Position numbers and translations under genes: made by a program. A stretch of DNA of 30,465 nt. Source: CAYLNK01 sp964384675 (GTDB taxonomy: Bacteria > Acidobacteriota > Thermoanaerobaculia > UBA5066). Shown one piece after another: positions 14,494-21,466 of the stretch (positions are counted from its first letter, which is position 1; each line of letters begins with the position of its first letter). The stretch lies in assembly GCA_964384675.1 (NCBI GenBank), contig CAYLNK010000041.1:1-30465 (forward strand), written 5' to 3'. The notes below the pieces were generated by a model that was not told the DNA's origin, ran no database searches, and saw only the letters and a program-made list of their open reading frames with translations.

Positions 14494-15528
14494 ATGAGCG
14501 AGCCCGCGCCCGTCACCCCCCGGTCCCTGGTCGACGGCCACGGCCGCCGCATCACCTACGTGCGGATCTCCGTGACGGACCGCTGCAACCTCCGCTGCGT
14601 CTACTGCATGCCGGAGGACCAGAAGTTCCGGCCGATGCCGCACCTCTTGACACGGGAGGAGATCGCGCGCTCCGCGCGCCTCCTGCGCGCCTTCGGCGTC
14701 GAGAAGGTCCGGATCACCGGGGGCGAGCCGACGACCCGGCCCGACCTCGTCGACATCGTGGCCGACCTCGGGGCGATCGGCTTCCCGGGCGGGATCGCCC
14801 TCTCCACGAACGGCGTCCTCTTCCCGCGGATGGCCCACGACCTCCTCGGCGCTGGCCTCACGCGCGTGAACGTCTCGCTCGACGCCGCGGAGGCCGAGCA
14901 CTTCCGGAAGATGGCGAAGCGGGATCACCTGCAGCCGGTCCTGGACTCGATCGAGCTGGCCCTCGCGCTCCCGTTCGAGTCCGTCAAGATCAACGCCGTC
15001 GTGATCCGCGGGATGAACGACGACCAGATCCTGCCGCTCGCGGAGATGACACGGGAGAAGGCGCTCGCGGTGCGCTTCATCGAGTTCATGCCGTTCGGGG
15101 ACAACGCCTGGAAGGAGACCGACTGGATCGGCTGGGAGGAGGTCTACGACCGCCTCGTCGCCGCCGGCTTCGCGCTCACCCCCGTCGAGAAGAGCGCGGT
15201 CTCCGGGCCCGCCGACGAGTACCACGTCAGGCGCGACGGCGTCTCGTACCGCGGCAGCGTCGGCTTCATCACGCCGATCTCCGACCGGTTCTGCGACTCC
15301 TGCAACCGGATGCGCCTGACGCAGGACGGCTTCCTGAAGGGGTGCCTCTTCGGCCACGCGGACGTCGACCTCCTCTCGCCGATGCGCGCGGGCGCGAGCG
15401 ACGAGGAGCTGGCGGCGCTCGTCCAGCGCGCGGCCACCATCAAGGAGGAGCGCCATCCGATGTTCGTCGGGATGAGCAAGTCGACGCTGCCGCTCCACGC
15501 CCGGAACATGAGCGAGATCGGCGGGTGA
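14494..15528 (+). CDS. moaA: GTP 3',8-cyclase (radical SAM)
   Basis: A 344-residue radical SAM enzyme that cyclises GTP to 3',8-cyclo-7,8-dihydro-GTP, the partner step to MoaC. The N-terminal 4Fe-4S cluster motif has Cys31, Cys35 and Cys38 (DRCNLRCVYC). ITGGEP is the SAM-contacting motif. The C-terminal second cluster is present as FCDSCNRMRLTQDGF followed by GC (CxxC-x13-C). The protein ends in Gly-Gly (MSEIGG), the C-terminal motif required for MoaA function, so it is complete. The ATG at 14494 has no strong ribosome site. Its stop overlaps the next gene as GTGA. Confidence 0.95.
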   Translation: MSEPAPVTPRSLVDGHGRRITYVRISVTDRCNLRCVYCMPEDQKFRPMPHLLTREEIARSARLLRAFGVEKVRITGGEPTTRPDLVDIVADLGAIGFPGGIALSTNGVLFPRMAHDLLGAGLTRVNVSLDAAEAEHFRKMAKRDHLQPVLDSIELALALPFESVKINAVVIRGMNDDQILPLAEMTREKALAVRFIEFMPFGDNAWKETDWIGWEEVYDRLVAAGFALTPVEKSAVSGPADEYHVRRDGVSYRGSVGFITPISDRFCDSCNRMRLTQDGFLKGCLFGHADVDLLSPMRAGASDEELAALVQRAATIKEERHPMFVGMSKSTLPLHARNMSEIGG

Positions 15529-16034
15529 GGATCGCCATCCTCACCGTGTCGGACCGCTCCTTCCGGGGCGAGCGGGAGGACCGCGGCGGACCGGCGGTGG
15601 CGGCCGCCATCGCGCATCACCTCCTCGGCGCGAGCATCGTCGAGACCACGGTCGTCCCCGACGAGCGAAGCGACATCGAGTGGAACCTCCGCCGCCTCGC
15701 CGACGGCGACGTCGCCGACGTCGTCCTGACGACCGGTGGCACCGGGCTCGGGCCCCGCGACGTCACACCCCAGGCCACGAGGGCCGCCGTCGACTACGAG
15801 GTGCCCGGGATCCCCGAGGCGATGCGCGCGGCGACCCGTGCCGGGTTCCCCGCGGCCGACCTCTCCCGCCAGACCGCGGGCGTGCGGGCGCGGACGCTCG
15901 TCGTGAACCTGCCCGGCTCACCGCGCGGCGCCGTCGAATGCCTCGACGTCATCGCCGGGCTCCTCCCGCACGCCGTGGCGATGCTCCGCGGGACGGCCGC
16001 CGACGCTCACCCGGTTCGCTCCGAGCTGGCCTGA
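15525..16034 (+). CDS. mogA: Molybdopterin adenylyltransferase-type protein (MogA/MoaB family)
   Basis: A 169-residue MogA/MoaB-fold protein. MogA adenylylates molybdopterin before molybdenum insertion. Visible motifs are TVSDRSFRGEREDRGG at the N-terminus, the molybdopterin-binding TTGGTGLGPRDVTPQAT at 69-85, and LVVNLPGSPRGAVE near 127-140, all typical. Some MoaB homologues lack activity and the two names cannot be separated by eye. The GTG start at 15525 overlaps the moaA stop (GTGA) and gives the expected MRIAILTVSD N-terminus, so translation is probably coupled to moaA. It closes the first block of molybdenum-cofactor genes; the remaining MobB function appears two genes later as part of a fusion. 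Confidence 0.9.
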   Translation: MRIAILTVSDRSFRGEREDRGGPAVAAAIAHHLLGASIVETTVVPDERSDIEWNLRRLADGDVADVVLTTGGTGLGPRDVTPQATRAAVDYEVPGIPEAMRAATRAGFPAADLSRQTAGVRARTLVVNLPGSPRGAVECLDVIAGLLPHAVAMLRGTAADAHPVRSELA

Positions 16035-16040
16035 TCTCCG

Positions 16041-16046
16041 TACAAT
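16041..16046 (+). promoter_or_regulatory. Candidate -10 box (TACAAT) before the SpoIID-like gene
   Basis: TACAAT (five of six consensus bases) ends eight bases before the GTG at 16055, with no ribosome site between. A start site about seven bases downstream would give a leaderless or nearly leaderless mRNA. No clear -35 box is visible. It lies just after the mogA stop, so it would give the SpoIID-NamZ/MobB genes their own promoter. Confidence 0.45.
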
Positions 16047-16054
16047 CCGCCCGC

Positions 16055-16948
16055 GTGAACCGACGACGGCTCTTCCTCCTGGCCGCGGCCCCGTTGCTGA
16101 CGCGCGCGATCCGTGCGAGCGCGGCGCCCGCCCCGGTCCGGCGCATCCTGCGGCTCGCCACGGGGCGCGTGGATCGCGTCCCGCTCGAGGAGTACATCGC
16201 GGCGGTGCTGCCCGCCGAGATCGGGCCGGCCCTGCCCGCCGCGCTCGAGGCGCAGGCCGTGGCCGCCCGCTCGTACGCGATCGGCAAGGGGGCGCGGCAC
16301 GAGACCGACGGCGCGGACCTGTGCGACGGGACCCACTGTCAGGTGTATCGGGGGATGAAAGGCGCGACGCCGGCGTCCCGCCGCGCCACCGAGGCGACGC
16401 GCGGGCTCGTGCTGGTCCAGGCGGGGCGCGTCATCCCGGCCCCGTTCCACGCCTGCTGCGGCGGGCGGACGGCGCGCCCCGTCGACGTGTGGGACGACGA
16501 GGAGGTCCCGGACCTTCCGTCCGTGGGCGACGACGCCTGCCCGGAGGCCGACTGGTCGTTCCACCTGCCGCGCACCCTCCTTCCCGTGATCGGCGCGCCG
16601 CTCGGCTTCCCGGATGCCCGCTACCTCGAGGTGTACGGACGGAGCGGCGACGGGCGCGTCTCGATGGTGCGCCTGGCGGCGCCTGGCGGCGTCCGCGCGA
16701 TCGTGCGCGGGTTCGAGTTCCGTCAGGCCGCGATGGCCCTCTGGGGCGCGTCCTCGATCCGCTCCACCGCGTTCGAGCTGGAGGAGACGCGCACCGAATA
16801 CGTCCTGCGCGGGAGGGGCCGCGGCCACGGCGCCGGGCTCTGTCAGGACGGGGCGATCGCCCGCGCCCGGCGCGGCGAGGGGCGCGCGGCGATCCTGGGC
16901 CTCTACTACCGGGGTGCCACGATCGCGCCGCTCGCGGGGCTCGCGTGA
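16055..16948 (+). CDS. SpoIID/LytB-type secreted peptidoglycan enzyme
   Basis: A 297-residue exported protein with a SpoIID domain. The N-terminus NRRRLFLLAAAPLLTRAIRASA is an Arg-rich signal peptide, possibly of the Tat type. The domain begins VPLEEYIAAVLPAEI (about 42-56), where Glu55 matches the catalytic glutamate position of SpoIID lytic transglycosylases. It continues with LEAQAVAARSYA and ends with GRGRGHGAGLCQDGA (about 253-267), the family's closing motif. Four or more cysteines (DLCDGTHCQ, HACCGG) could form disulfides. SpoIID family members cleave glycan strands lacking stem peptides. The next gene, overlapping as GTGA, encodes a NamZ-like muramidase, so the two probably serve peptidoglycan turnover. 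The GTG start is set by the signal peptide. Confidence 0.88.
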   Translation: MNRRRLFLLAAAPLLTRAIRASAAPAPVRRILRLATGRVDRVPLEEYIAAVLPAEIGPALPAALEAQAVAARSYAIGKGARHETDGADLCDGTHCQVYRGMKGATPASRRATEATRGLVLVQAGRVIPAPFHACCGGRTARPVDVWDDEEVPDLPSVGDDACPEADWSFHLPRTLLPVIGAPLGFPDARYLEVYGRSGDGRVSMVRLAAPGGVRAIVRGFEFRQAAMALWGASSIRSTAFELEETRTEYVLRGRGRGHGAGLCQDGAIARARRGEGRAAILGLYYRGATIAPLAGLA

Positions 16949-18621
16949 GCGCCCTGCGTCTCGGCCTGGACGTCCTCCTCGACGACCCCGCGCCGCTCCG
17001 CCACCGGCGCCTGGGTCTCCTGGTGAATCACGCCTCGGTCACCTCACGGTTCGTCCCGGCCGCCGCGGCGCTCCGCCAGGCGGGACTCGACGTACGGGTG
17101 CTGTACGGACCCGAGCACGGGCTCACCGGCTCCGCGCAGGACATGGAGTATGTCCGCTCGGTGGCGCGAGCCCCCATCCCGGTCGTCTCGCTCTACGGGG
17201 AGACCTTCGAGGACCTCTCGCCGAAGCCGGAGGACCTCGACGGAGTGGACGTGGTCGTCTGCGACCTGCCGGACGTCGGGAGCCGCTACTACACCTTCGT
17301 CTGGTCGACCGCGCTGATGATGAAGGCGTGCGCGAAGCGGGGCCTGCCGGTGTGGGTCCTCGACCGCCCGAACCCCCTGGGCGGCTTCATGGTCGAGGGG
17401 AACCTCCCCGACCCGGCGCTCGCATCGTTCGTGGGTCTCTATCCGACGCCGGTGCGGCACGGGATGACGCCGGGCGAGGTGGCCCGCTACGTCAACGCCG
17501 AGTTCGAGCTCGGCTGTGAGCTGATGGTCGTGCCGATGCATGCCGGATCGGGCCAGGCCCCTCGCGAGCGGATCGGAGACGTCGTCGCCTGGGTCCAGCC
17601 ATCACCCAACATGCCGACTCCCGAGACGACGCTCGTCTACCCGGGCGGCTGCCTGATCGAGGGAACGAACCTGTCGGAGGGGCGCGGGACCACGCGCCCG
17701 TTCGAGCTCGTCGGGGCCCCGTGGCTCGATCCCGAAGAGGCCTCGGACGCCGCCAACGCGCTCGCCCTGCCCGGCGTCGTCTTTCGCCCCCAGCTCTTCA
17801 AGCCGGGCTTCCAGAAGCACGCGGGAAGGCTGTGCGGCGGCGTCCAGATCCACGTGACCGACCCGGCGACGTTCCGTCCGTACCAGATGGGGCTCAGGCT
17901 CCTCCGTGCGCTACGGGACCTCGACCCGTCGTCGTTCGCGTGGCGCACGGAGCGGTACGAGTACCGCGACGACGTCCCGGCCATCGACCTCCTCGCCGGG
18001 ACCGACCGGTACAGGCGGCTCGTCGACGCCGGCGAGCCCCTGGACCCGTGGTTCGCCACCTTCGACGCCGACCTGGCCCGCTTCGCCCCGGCCCGTGAGC
18101 GATCTCGGCTCTACCGGCCCGGTGGGCCGGCGGTGCTGCTCGTCGTGGGCGCGCACGAGTCGGGCAAGACCACGTTGATGGTGGGGCTGGTCGCGGCGCT
18201 CACCGCGAGCGGGCTCCGCGTCGGGACCGTCAAGCAGACGCACCACGAGTACGAGACGGACCTGCCCGGAAAGGACTCCTTCCGGCACAAGGAAGCGGGA
18301 GCCGAGCCGGCGATCCTGGTCGCGGGGTCGCGGACGGCGGTTCATCGGCGGTGGGCGTCAGGGCCGGCCCTCGACGACCTGGTCCGCAAGGAGCTCGAAG
18401 GCTGCGACCTGGTGCTGGTCGAGGGGTGGAAGCGCGAGGCACGCCCGAAGATCGAGGTTGCCCGCGCGGCGACCGGGCGGGCGCCGGTGGCGACGGACGA
18501 TCCGCGGGTGATCGCGGTCGTGACCGATCGCGAGACGCCGCATGCCGTGAGCATCCCGCGGATCCCGCTCGACGACGTGGACGGCGTGGCCGCGCTCGTG
18601 CGGCGGTGGCTCGGGCGATGA
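16945..18621 (+). CDS. Fusion of NamZ-type exo-muramidase (DUF1343) with MobB GTPase
   Basis: One uninterrupted 558-residue frame with two complete, unrelated domains. Residues 5-391 are a DUF1343/NamZ protein, a family that removes N-acetylmuramic acid from glycan ends. Conserved pieces are GPEHGLTG (55-62), DLPDVGSRYYTF (107-118), VLDRPNPLGG (138-147), RHGMTPGE, QPSPNMPTPET (218-228) and EGTNLSEGRGTTRPFE (239-254). Residues 394-558 are MobB, which binds GTP and assists MobA: Walker A GAHESGKT (402-409), DLPGKDSFRHKEAGA (439-453) and LVEGWKREARPKIEVAR (491-507). RSRLYRP matches where DUF1343 proteins normally end, so the domains join with almost no linker. There is no signal peptide, so the muramidase half should be cytosolic. 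The GTG start overlaps the SpoIID-like stop. A sequencing error removing a stop is possible but not indicated. Confidence 0.88.
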   Translation: MSALRLGLDVLLDDPAPLRHRRLGLLVNHASVTSRFVPAAAALRQAGLDVRVLYGPEHGLTGSAQDMEYVRSVARAPIPVVSLYGETFEDLSPKPEDLDGVDVVVCDLPDVGSRYYTFVWSTALMMKACAKRGLPVWVLDRPNPLGGFMVEGNLPDPALASFVGLYPTPVRHGMTPGEVARYVNAEFELGCELMVVPMHAGSGQAPRERIGDVVAWVQPSPNMPTPETTLVYPGGCLIEGTNLSEGRGTTRPFELVGAPWLDPEEASDAANALALPGVVFRPQLFKPGFQKHAGRLCGGVQIHVTDPATFRPYQMGLRLLRALRDLDPSSFAWRTERYEYRDDVPAIDLLAGTDRYRRLVDAGEPLDPWFATFDADLARFAPARERSRLYRPGGPAVLLVVGAHESGKTTLMVGLVAALTASGLRVGTVKQTHHEYETDLPGKDSFRHKEAGAEPAILVAGSRTAVHRRWASGPALDDLVRKELEGCDLVLVEGWKREARPKIEVARAATGRAPVATDDPRVIAVVTDRETPHAVSIPRIPLDDVDGVAALVRRWLGR

Positions 18622-19571
18622 GGGCGGCTCTCGTACCGACACCCGGTGGACCGGAGGCCGTCGTCCTCGGCGAGGCGCCGGAGCCGATCCTCCGCGACGG
18701 CGAGGTGATGGTGCGGGTGCGCGCGGCCGGCGTGAATCGCGCCGACCTCCTGCAGGCCGCCGGCAAGTACCCACCGCCGCCGGGCGAGTCGACGATCCTG
18801 GGCCTCGAGGCCGCGGGAGAGGTGGAGGAGACCGGCGAGCGGGCCTTCTTCCTGCTGCCAGGCGGCGGATACGCCGAGCGCGTCGCCGTGCCGCGCGGGA
18901 TGCTGATGCCGATCCCGGAGCGGATGTCGTTCGTCGAGGCGGCGGCGGTGCCCGAGGGCTGGTTCACCGCGTTCCTGAATCTGTTCCTGGAGGGCGGCCT
19001 CGTCGCGGGCGAGCGCGCCCTGATCACCGCGGCGGCCTCCGGCGTGGGGACGGCGGGGATCCAGCTGGCGCATCGCGCCGGGGCCACCGTGATCGCGACC
19101 TCCCGCTCCCCGGAGAAGCTCGGGACGCTCCGGGATCTCGGAGCGGATCTCGCGCTCGTGGCCACGGGAGCCGACCTCGTCCCGCCGGTGGAGGCGGCCT
19201 ACGGGCGCGAGAGCGTGAACGTGGTCCTCGACGCGGTGGGCGCGTCGCTTCTCCCGCACCTGGTGACGCTCCTGGCGCGTCGCGGCCGCCTCGTGCTCAT
19301 CGCCACGATGGGCGGCGGCTCTGCGGAGCTGGACCTGCGTGCCGTCCTCGGCCGCCGTCTCCGGATCGTCGGCTCGACTCTGCGGGCGCGCCCTCTCGCC
19401 GAGAAGGTCGCCCTGACCGAGCGCTTCGTCTCCGGCGCGCTCCCGGGCTTCGCGGACGGCTCGCTCCGCCCGGTCGTCGACGCGGTCTTCCCGCTCGAGC
19501 GGGCCGGGGAGGCGCTCGCGCGCATGGCGGAGAACCGGAACGTCGGGAAGATCGTGCTGGAGGTGGCTTGA
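18618..19571 (+). CDS. NAD(P)H quinone oxidoreductase (PIG3-like, zinc-independent MDR)
   Basis: A 317-residue zinc-free medium-chain reductase. AGVNRADLLQAAGKYPPPPG (about 37-56) is the hallmark of the PIG3/QOR group, followed by LGLEAAGEVEE. The nucleotide-binding region has ALITAAASGVGTAGIQLA, and the tail is NRNVGKIVLEV, where relatives have NxGKIVL. None of the structural or catalytic zinc cysteines of the dehydrogenases at the window start are present. Family members use NADPH to reduce quinones or enones; the natural substrate is unknown. It begins at an ATG overlapping the previous stop as ATGA, and its own stop overlaps the following HAD gene as TTGA. It is slightly shorter than the typical 325 residues. 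Confidence 0.92.
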   Translation: MRAALVPTPGGPEAVVLGEAPEPILRDGEVMVRVRAAGVNRADLLQAAGKYPPPPGESTILGLEAAGEVEETGERAFFLLPGGGYAERVAVPRGMLMPIPERMSFVEAAAVPEGWFTAFLNLFLEGGLVAGERALITAAASGVGTAGIQLAHRAGATVIATSRSPEKLGTLRDLGADLALVATGADLVPPVEAAYGRESVNVVLDAVGASLLPHLVTLLARRGRLVLIATMGGGSAELDLRAVLGRRLRIVGSTLRARPLAEKVALTERFVSGALPGFADGSLRPVVDAVFPLERAGEALARMAENRNVGKIVLEVA

Positions 19572-20233
19572 GCGAGGCGACGCCCCGATTCAGGGCCGTC
19601 GTCTTCGACCTGGACGGGACGCTCATCGACTCCTACGACGCGATCCACGATGCGCTGAGCACCGTCCTGCGCTCGTTCGGCCAGGCCCCGGTGAGCCGGG
19701 ATCAGGTCAAGCGGATGGTGGGCCACGGGCTGGAATCGCTCATCGAGCGGAGCGTCGGCGCGGAGAACGTCGAGGAAGGAGTGGAGCTGTTCCGGGAGCG
19801 GTATGGAGAGGTGGGCCTCGAGATGACGGCCCTGCTTCCGGGCGCCGAGCACGTGGTGCGCGAGCTCGCGAAGCGGGACGTCGCGATGGCCGTGGCCTCG
19901 AACAAGCCGAGCGACTTCAGCCGCGACCTGCTGTACGGCCTCGGGATCGGGGCCCGCTTCGACGAGATCGTCGGGCCCGACCTCGGCTTCCCCCCGAAGC
20001 CCGACCCGGCGATGGTCCTGGACGTCCTGGAATCGATGGCCGTCGAGCCGCCCGAGACGCTCTTCGTGGGGGACATGCCGATCGACGTCGAGACCGCGCG
20101 CGCGGCCGGGATGCCGGTCGCCGTGCTGCCCACCGGATCGTCCAGCCGGAGGGACCTCGAGGCGGCGAAGCCCGACTTCCTCCTGGAGCGGCTGGTCGAG
20201 GTGCTCGACCTCTTTCCAGGGGGGCACTCGTGA
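19568..20233 (+). CDS. HAD-family phosphatase, phosphoglycolate phosphatase-like
   Basis: A 221-residue haloacid dehalogenase superfamily hydrolase. Motif I is FDLDGTLIDS with the nucleophile Asp14 and acid Asp16. A helical cap follows (about 22-90). Motif II is in AVASNKP, motif III Lys in PPKPDP, and motif IV is VGDMPIDVETARAAG. This arrangement and length match Gph and PpaX-type phosphatases that hydrolyse phosphoglycolate or similar small phosphates; the substrate cannot be fixed from sequence. The TTG start at 19568 overlaps the upstream stop (TTGA). The next standard codon lies beyond motif I, so TTG is well supported. A 96-base gap then separates it from the serine-pathway genes. Confidence 0.9.
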   Translation: MSEATPRFRAVVFDLDGTLIDSYDAIHDALSTVLRSFGQAPVSRDQVKRMVGHGLESLIERSVGAENVEEGVELFRERYGEVGLEMTALLPGAEHVVRELAKRDVAMAVASNKPSDFSRDLLYGLGIGARFDEIVGPDLGFPPKPDPAMVLDVLESMAVEPPETLFVGDMPIDVETARAAGMPVAVLPTGSSSRRDLEAAKPDFLLERLVEVLDLFPGGHS

Positions 20234-20292
20234 CCGGAGCGTATATCCGCTGATCGTACGCCCGGTGGCGCTCCGTGGCGAACCGGGCCGTT

Positions 20293-20322
20293 TTGCGCCC
20301 CGTCGCTCCCCGAAACTAGAAT
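20293..20322 (+). promoter_or_regulatory. Candidate promoter for the aminotransferase-serA-ddl genes
   Basis: TTGCGC (20293-20298) and TAGAAT (20317-20322) lie 18 bases apart in the 96-base gap 20234-20329. TAGAAT ends seven bases before the ATG at 20330 with no ribosome site in between, which fits a leaderless start. The -35 match is weak (TTG only). Confidence 0.45.
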
Positions 20323-20329
20323 CCGACGC

Positions 20330-21466
20330 ATGAGCACCTTCGACTCGACGTCCGGCCAGGCCGGTCAGGTCCGCTTCTTCAATCCCGGTCCCGTCTGGGT
20401 CCGCCCGCAGGTCCTGGCGGCCCTCGGCGGCCCGATGCTGTCCCACCGCTCGGCGGCCTTCATGGACCTCTACGGGCGGATCCTCGAGAAGCTCCCGAAG
20501 CTCTTCCGGACGAAGGGCTCCGCCCACACCCTCGCCACCTCGGCGACGGGCGTGTGGGAGGCGGCCCTCGTCTCCTGCGTCGAGGGCGGTCCCGTTCTGG
20601 CCTGCGCCAACGGCGCCTTCTCCGACAAGTGGGCGGAGATGTGCAGCCGCCTCGGCCTCGAGACCGACGTCCTCAAGGCCGAGTGGGGCAAGCCGATCGT
20701 CGCGGACGAGGTGAAGAAGCGCCTGGCGGACAAGAAGTACAAGGCGGTCACCGTCGTCCACAACGAGACGTCGACCGGCACCATCTCGGACCTCGCCGGG
20801 ATCGCCCGGGTCATCCGCGAGAATTCCGACGCGCTGGTCTTCGCAGACGTCGTCACCTCCCTCGCCGGGACGCGGGTCGAGGCCGACGAGTGGGGGCTCG
20901 ACATCGCGGTCGCCGGCTCGCAGAAGGCGATGGCCCTCCCGCCCGGCATCGCGGTCTTCTCGGTTTCCGAGCGCGCCCTCGAGGCCGCCCGCCAGAAGAA
21001 GCACCGCGGGCTCTACCTCGACCTCCTCGACATCGAGGCCTTCGGCAAGAAGAAGCAGAACCCCACCACGCCGTCCCTCCCGCTCCTCTACGCGATGGAC
21101 GTGCAGCTCGACCACATCCTGGCCGAGGGCCTGGAGGCCCGCTGGGCGCGCCACCACGCGATGCTCGGCGCCGTCCAGAGCTGGACGAAGACGAGCGGGT
21201 TCTCGTTCTCCGCGCAGGCGGACTCGCTGTCGCCCACGGTCTCCTCCCTCGTGCCGCCCGCGGGCGTGAACGCCGAGGAGCTGAACAAGGCGCTCAAGGC
21301 CGACAAGTGGACGACCGGCTCCGGCTACGGGAAGCTGAAGGCGACCAACGTGCGGATCGGGCACATGGGAGACGTCGACGTGGCGTCGGTGGTGAGCTAC
21401 CTCGCCGCCCACGACCGCGCGGTCGAGAAGCTGAGGACCGCCACCGCCGTCGGGGCCGGCGCTTGA
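20330..21466 (+). CDS. Class V aminotransferase, probable phosphoserine or serine-type transaminase
   Basis: A 378-residue PLP-dependent class V aminotransferase. The N-terminal FFNPGPVWVRPQVLAAL and SHRSAAFMDL are typical of the serine-glyoxylate/alanine-glyoxylate branch. ATSATGVWEAAL forms the phosphate-binding region. Asp173 (LVFADVVTSLAG) contacts the cofactor ring, and Lys199 in AVAGSQKAMALPPG is the PLP-binding lysine. Its stop overlaps serA (TTGA), so the likely job is transamination of 3-phosphohydroxypyruvate to phosphoserine, standing in for SerC. That role is inferred from context; serine-glyoxylate or serine-pyruvate activity remains possible. The ATG at 20330 follows a good -10-like box. 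Length is normal. Confidence 0.9.
   Translation: MSTFDSTSGQAGQVRFFNPGPVWVRPQVLAALGGPMLSHRSAAFMDLYGRILEKLPKLFRTKGSAHTLATSATGVWEAALVSCVEGGPVLACANGAFSDKWAEMCSRLGLETDVLKAEWGKPIVADEVKKRLADKKYKAVTVVHNETSTGTISDLAGIARVIRENSDALVFADVVTSLAGTRVEADEWGLDIAVAGSQKAMALPPGIAVFSVSERALEAARQKKHRGLYLDLLDIEAFGKKKQNPTTPSLPLLYAMDVQLDHILAEGLEARWARHHAMLGAVQSWTKTSGFSFSAQADSLSPTVSSLVPPAGVNAEELNKALKADKWTTGSGYGKLKATNVRIGHMGDVDVASVVSYLAAHDRAVEKLRTATAVGAGA

Noticed and set aside
16671..16692. Tandem copy of CGCCTGGCGG within the SpoIID-like gene
   Set aside because: There are only two ten-base units in a GC-rich coding region, the frame is intact, and it encodes a plausible LAAPGG turn.
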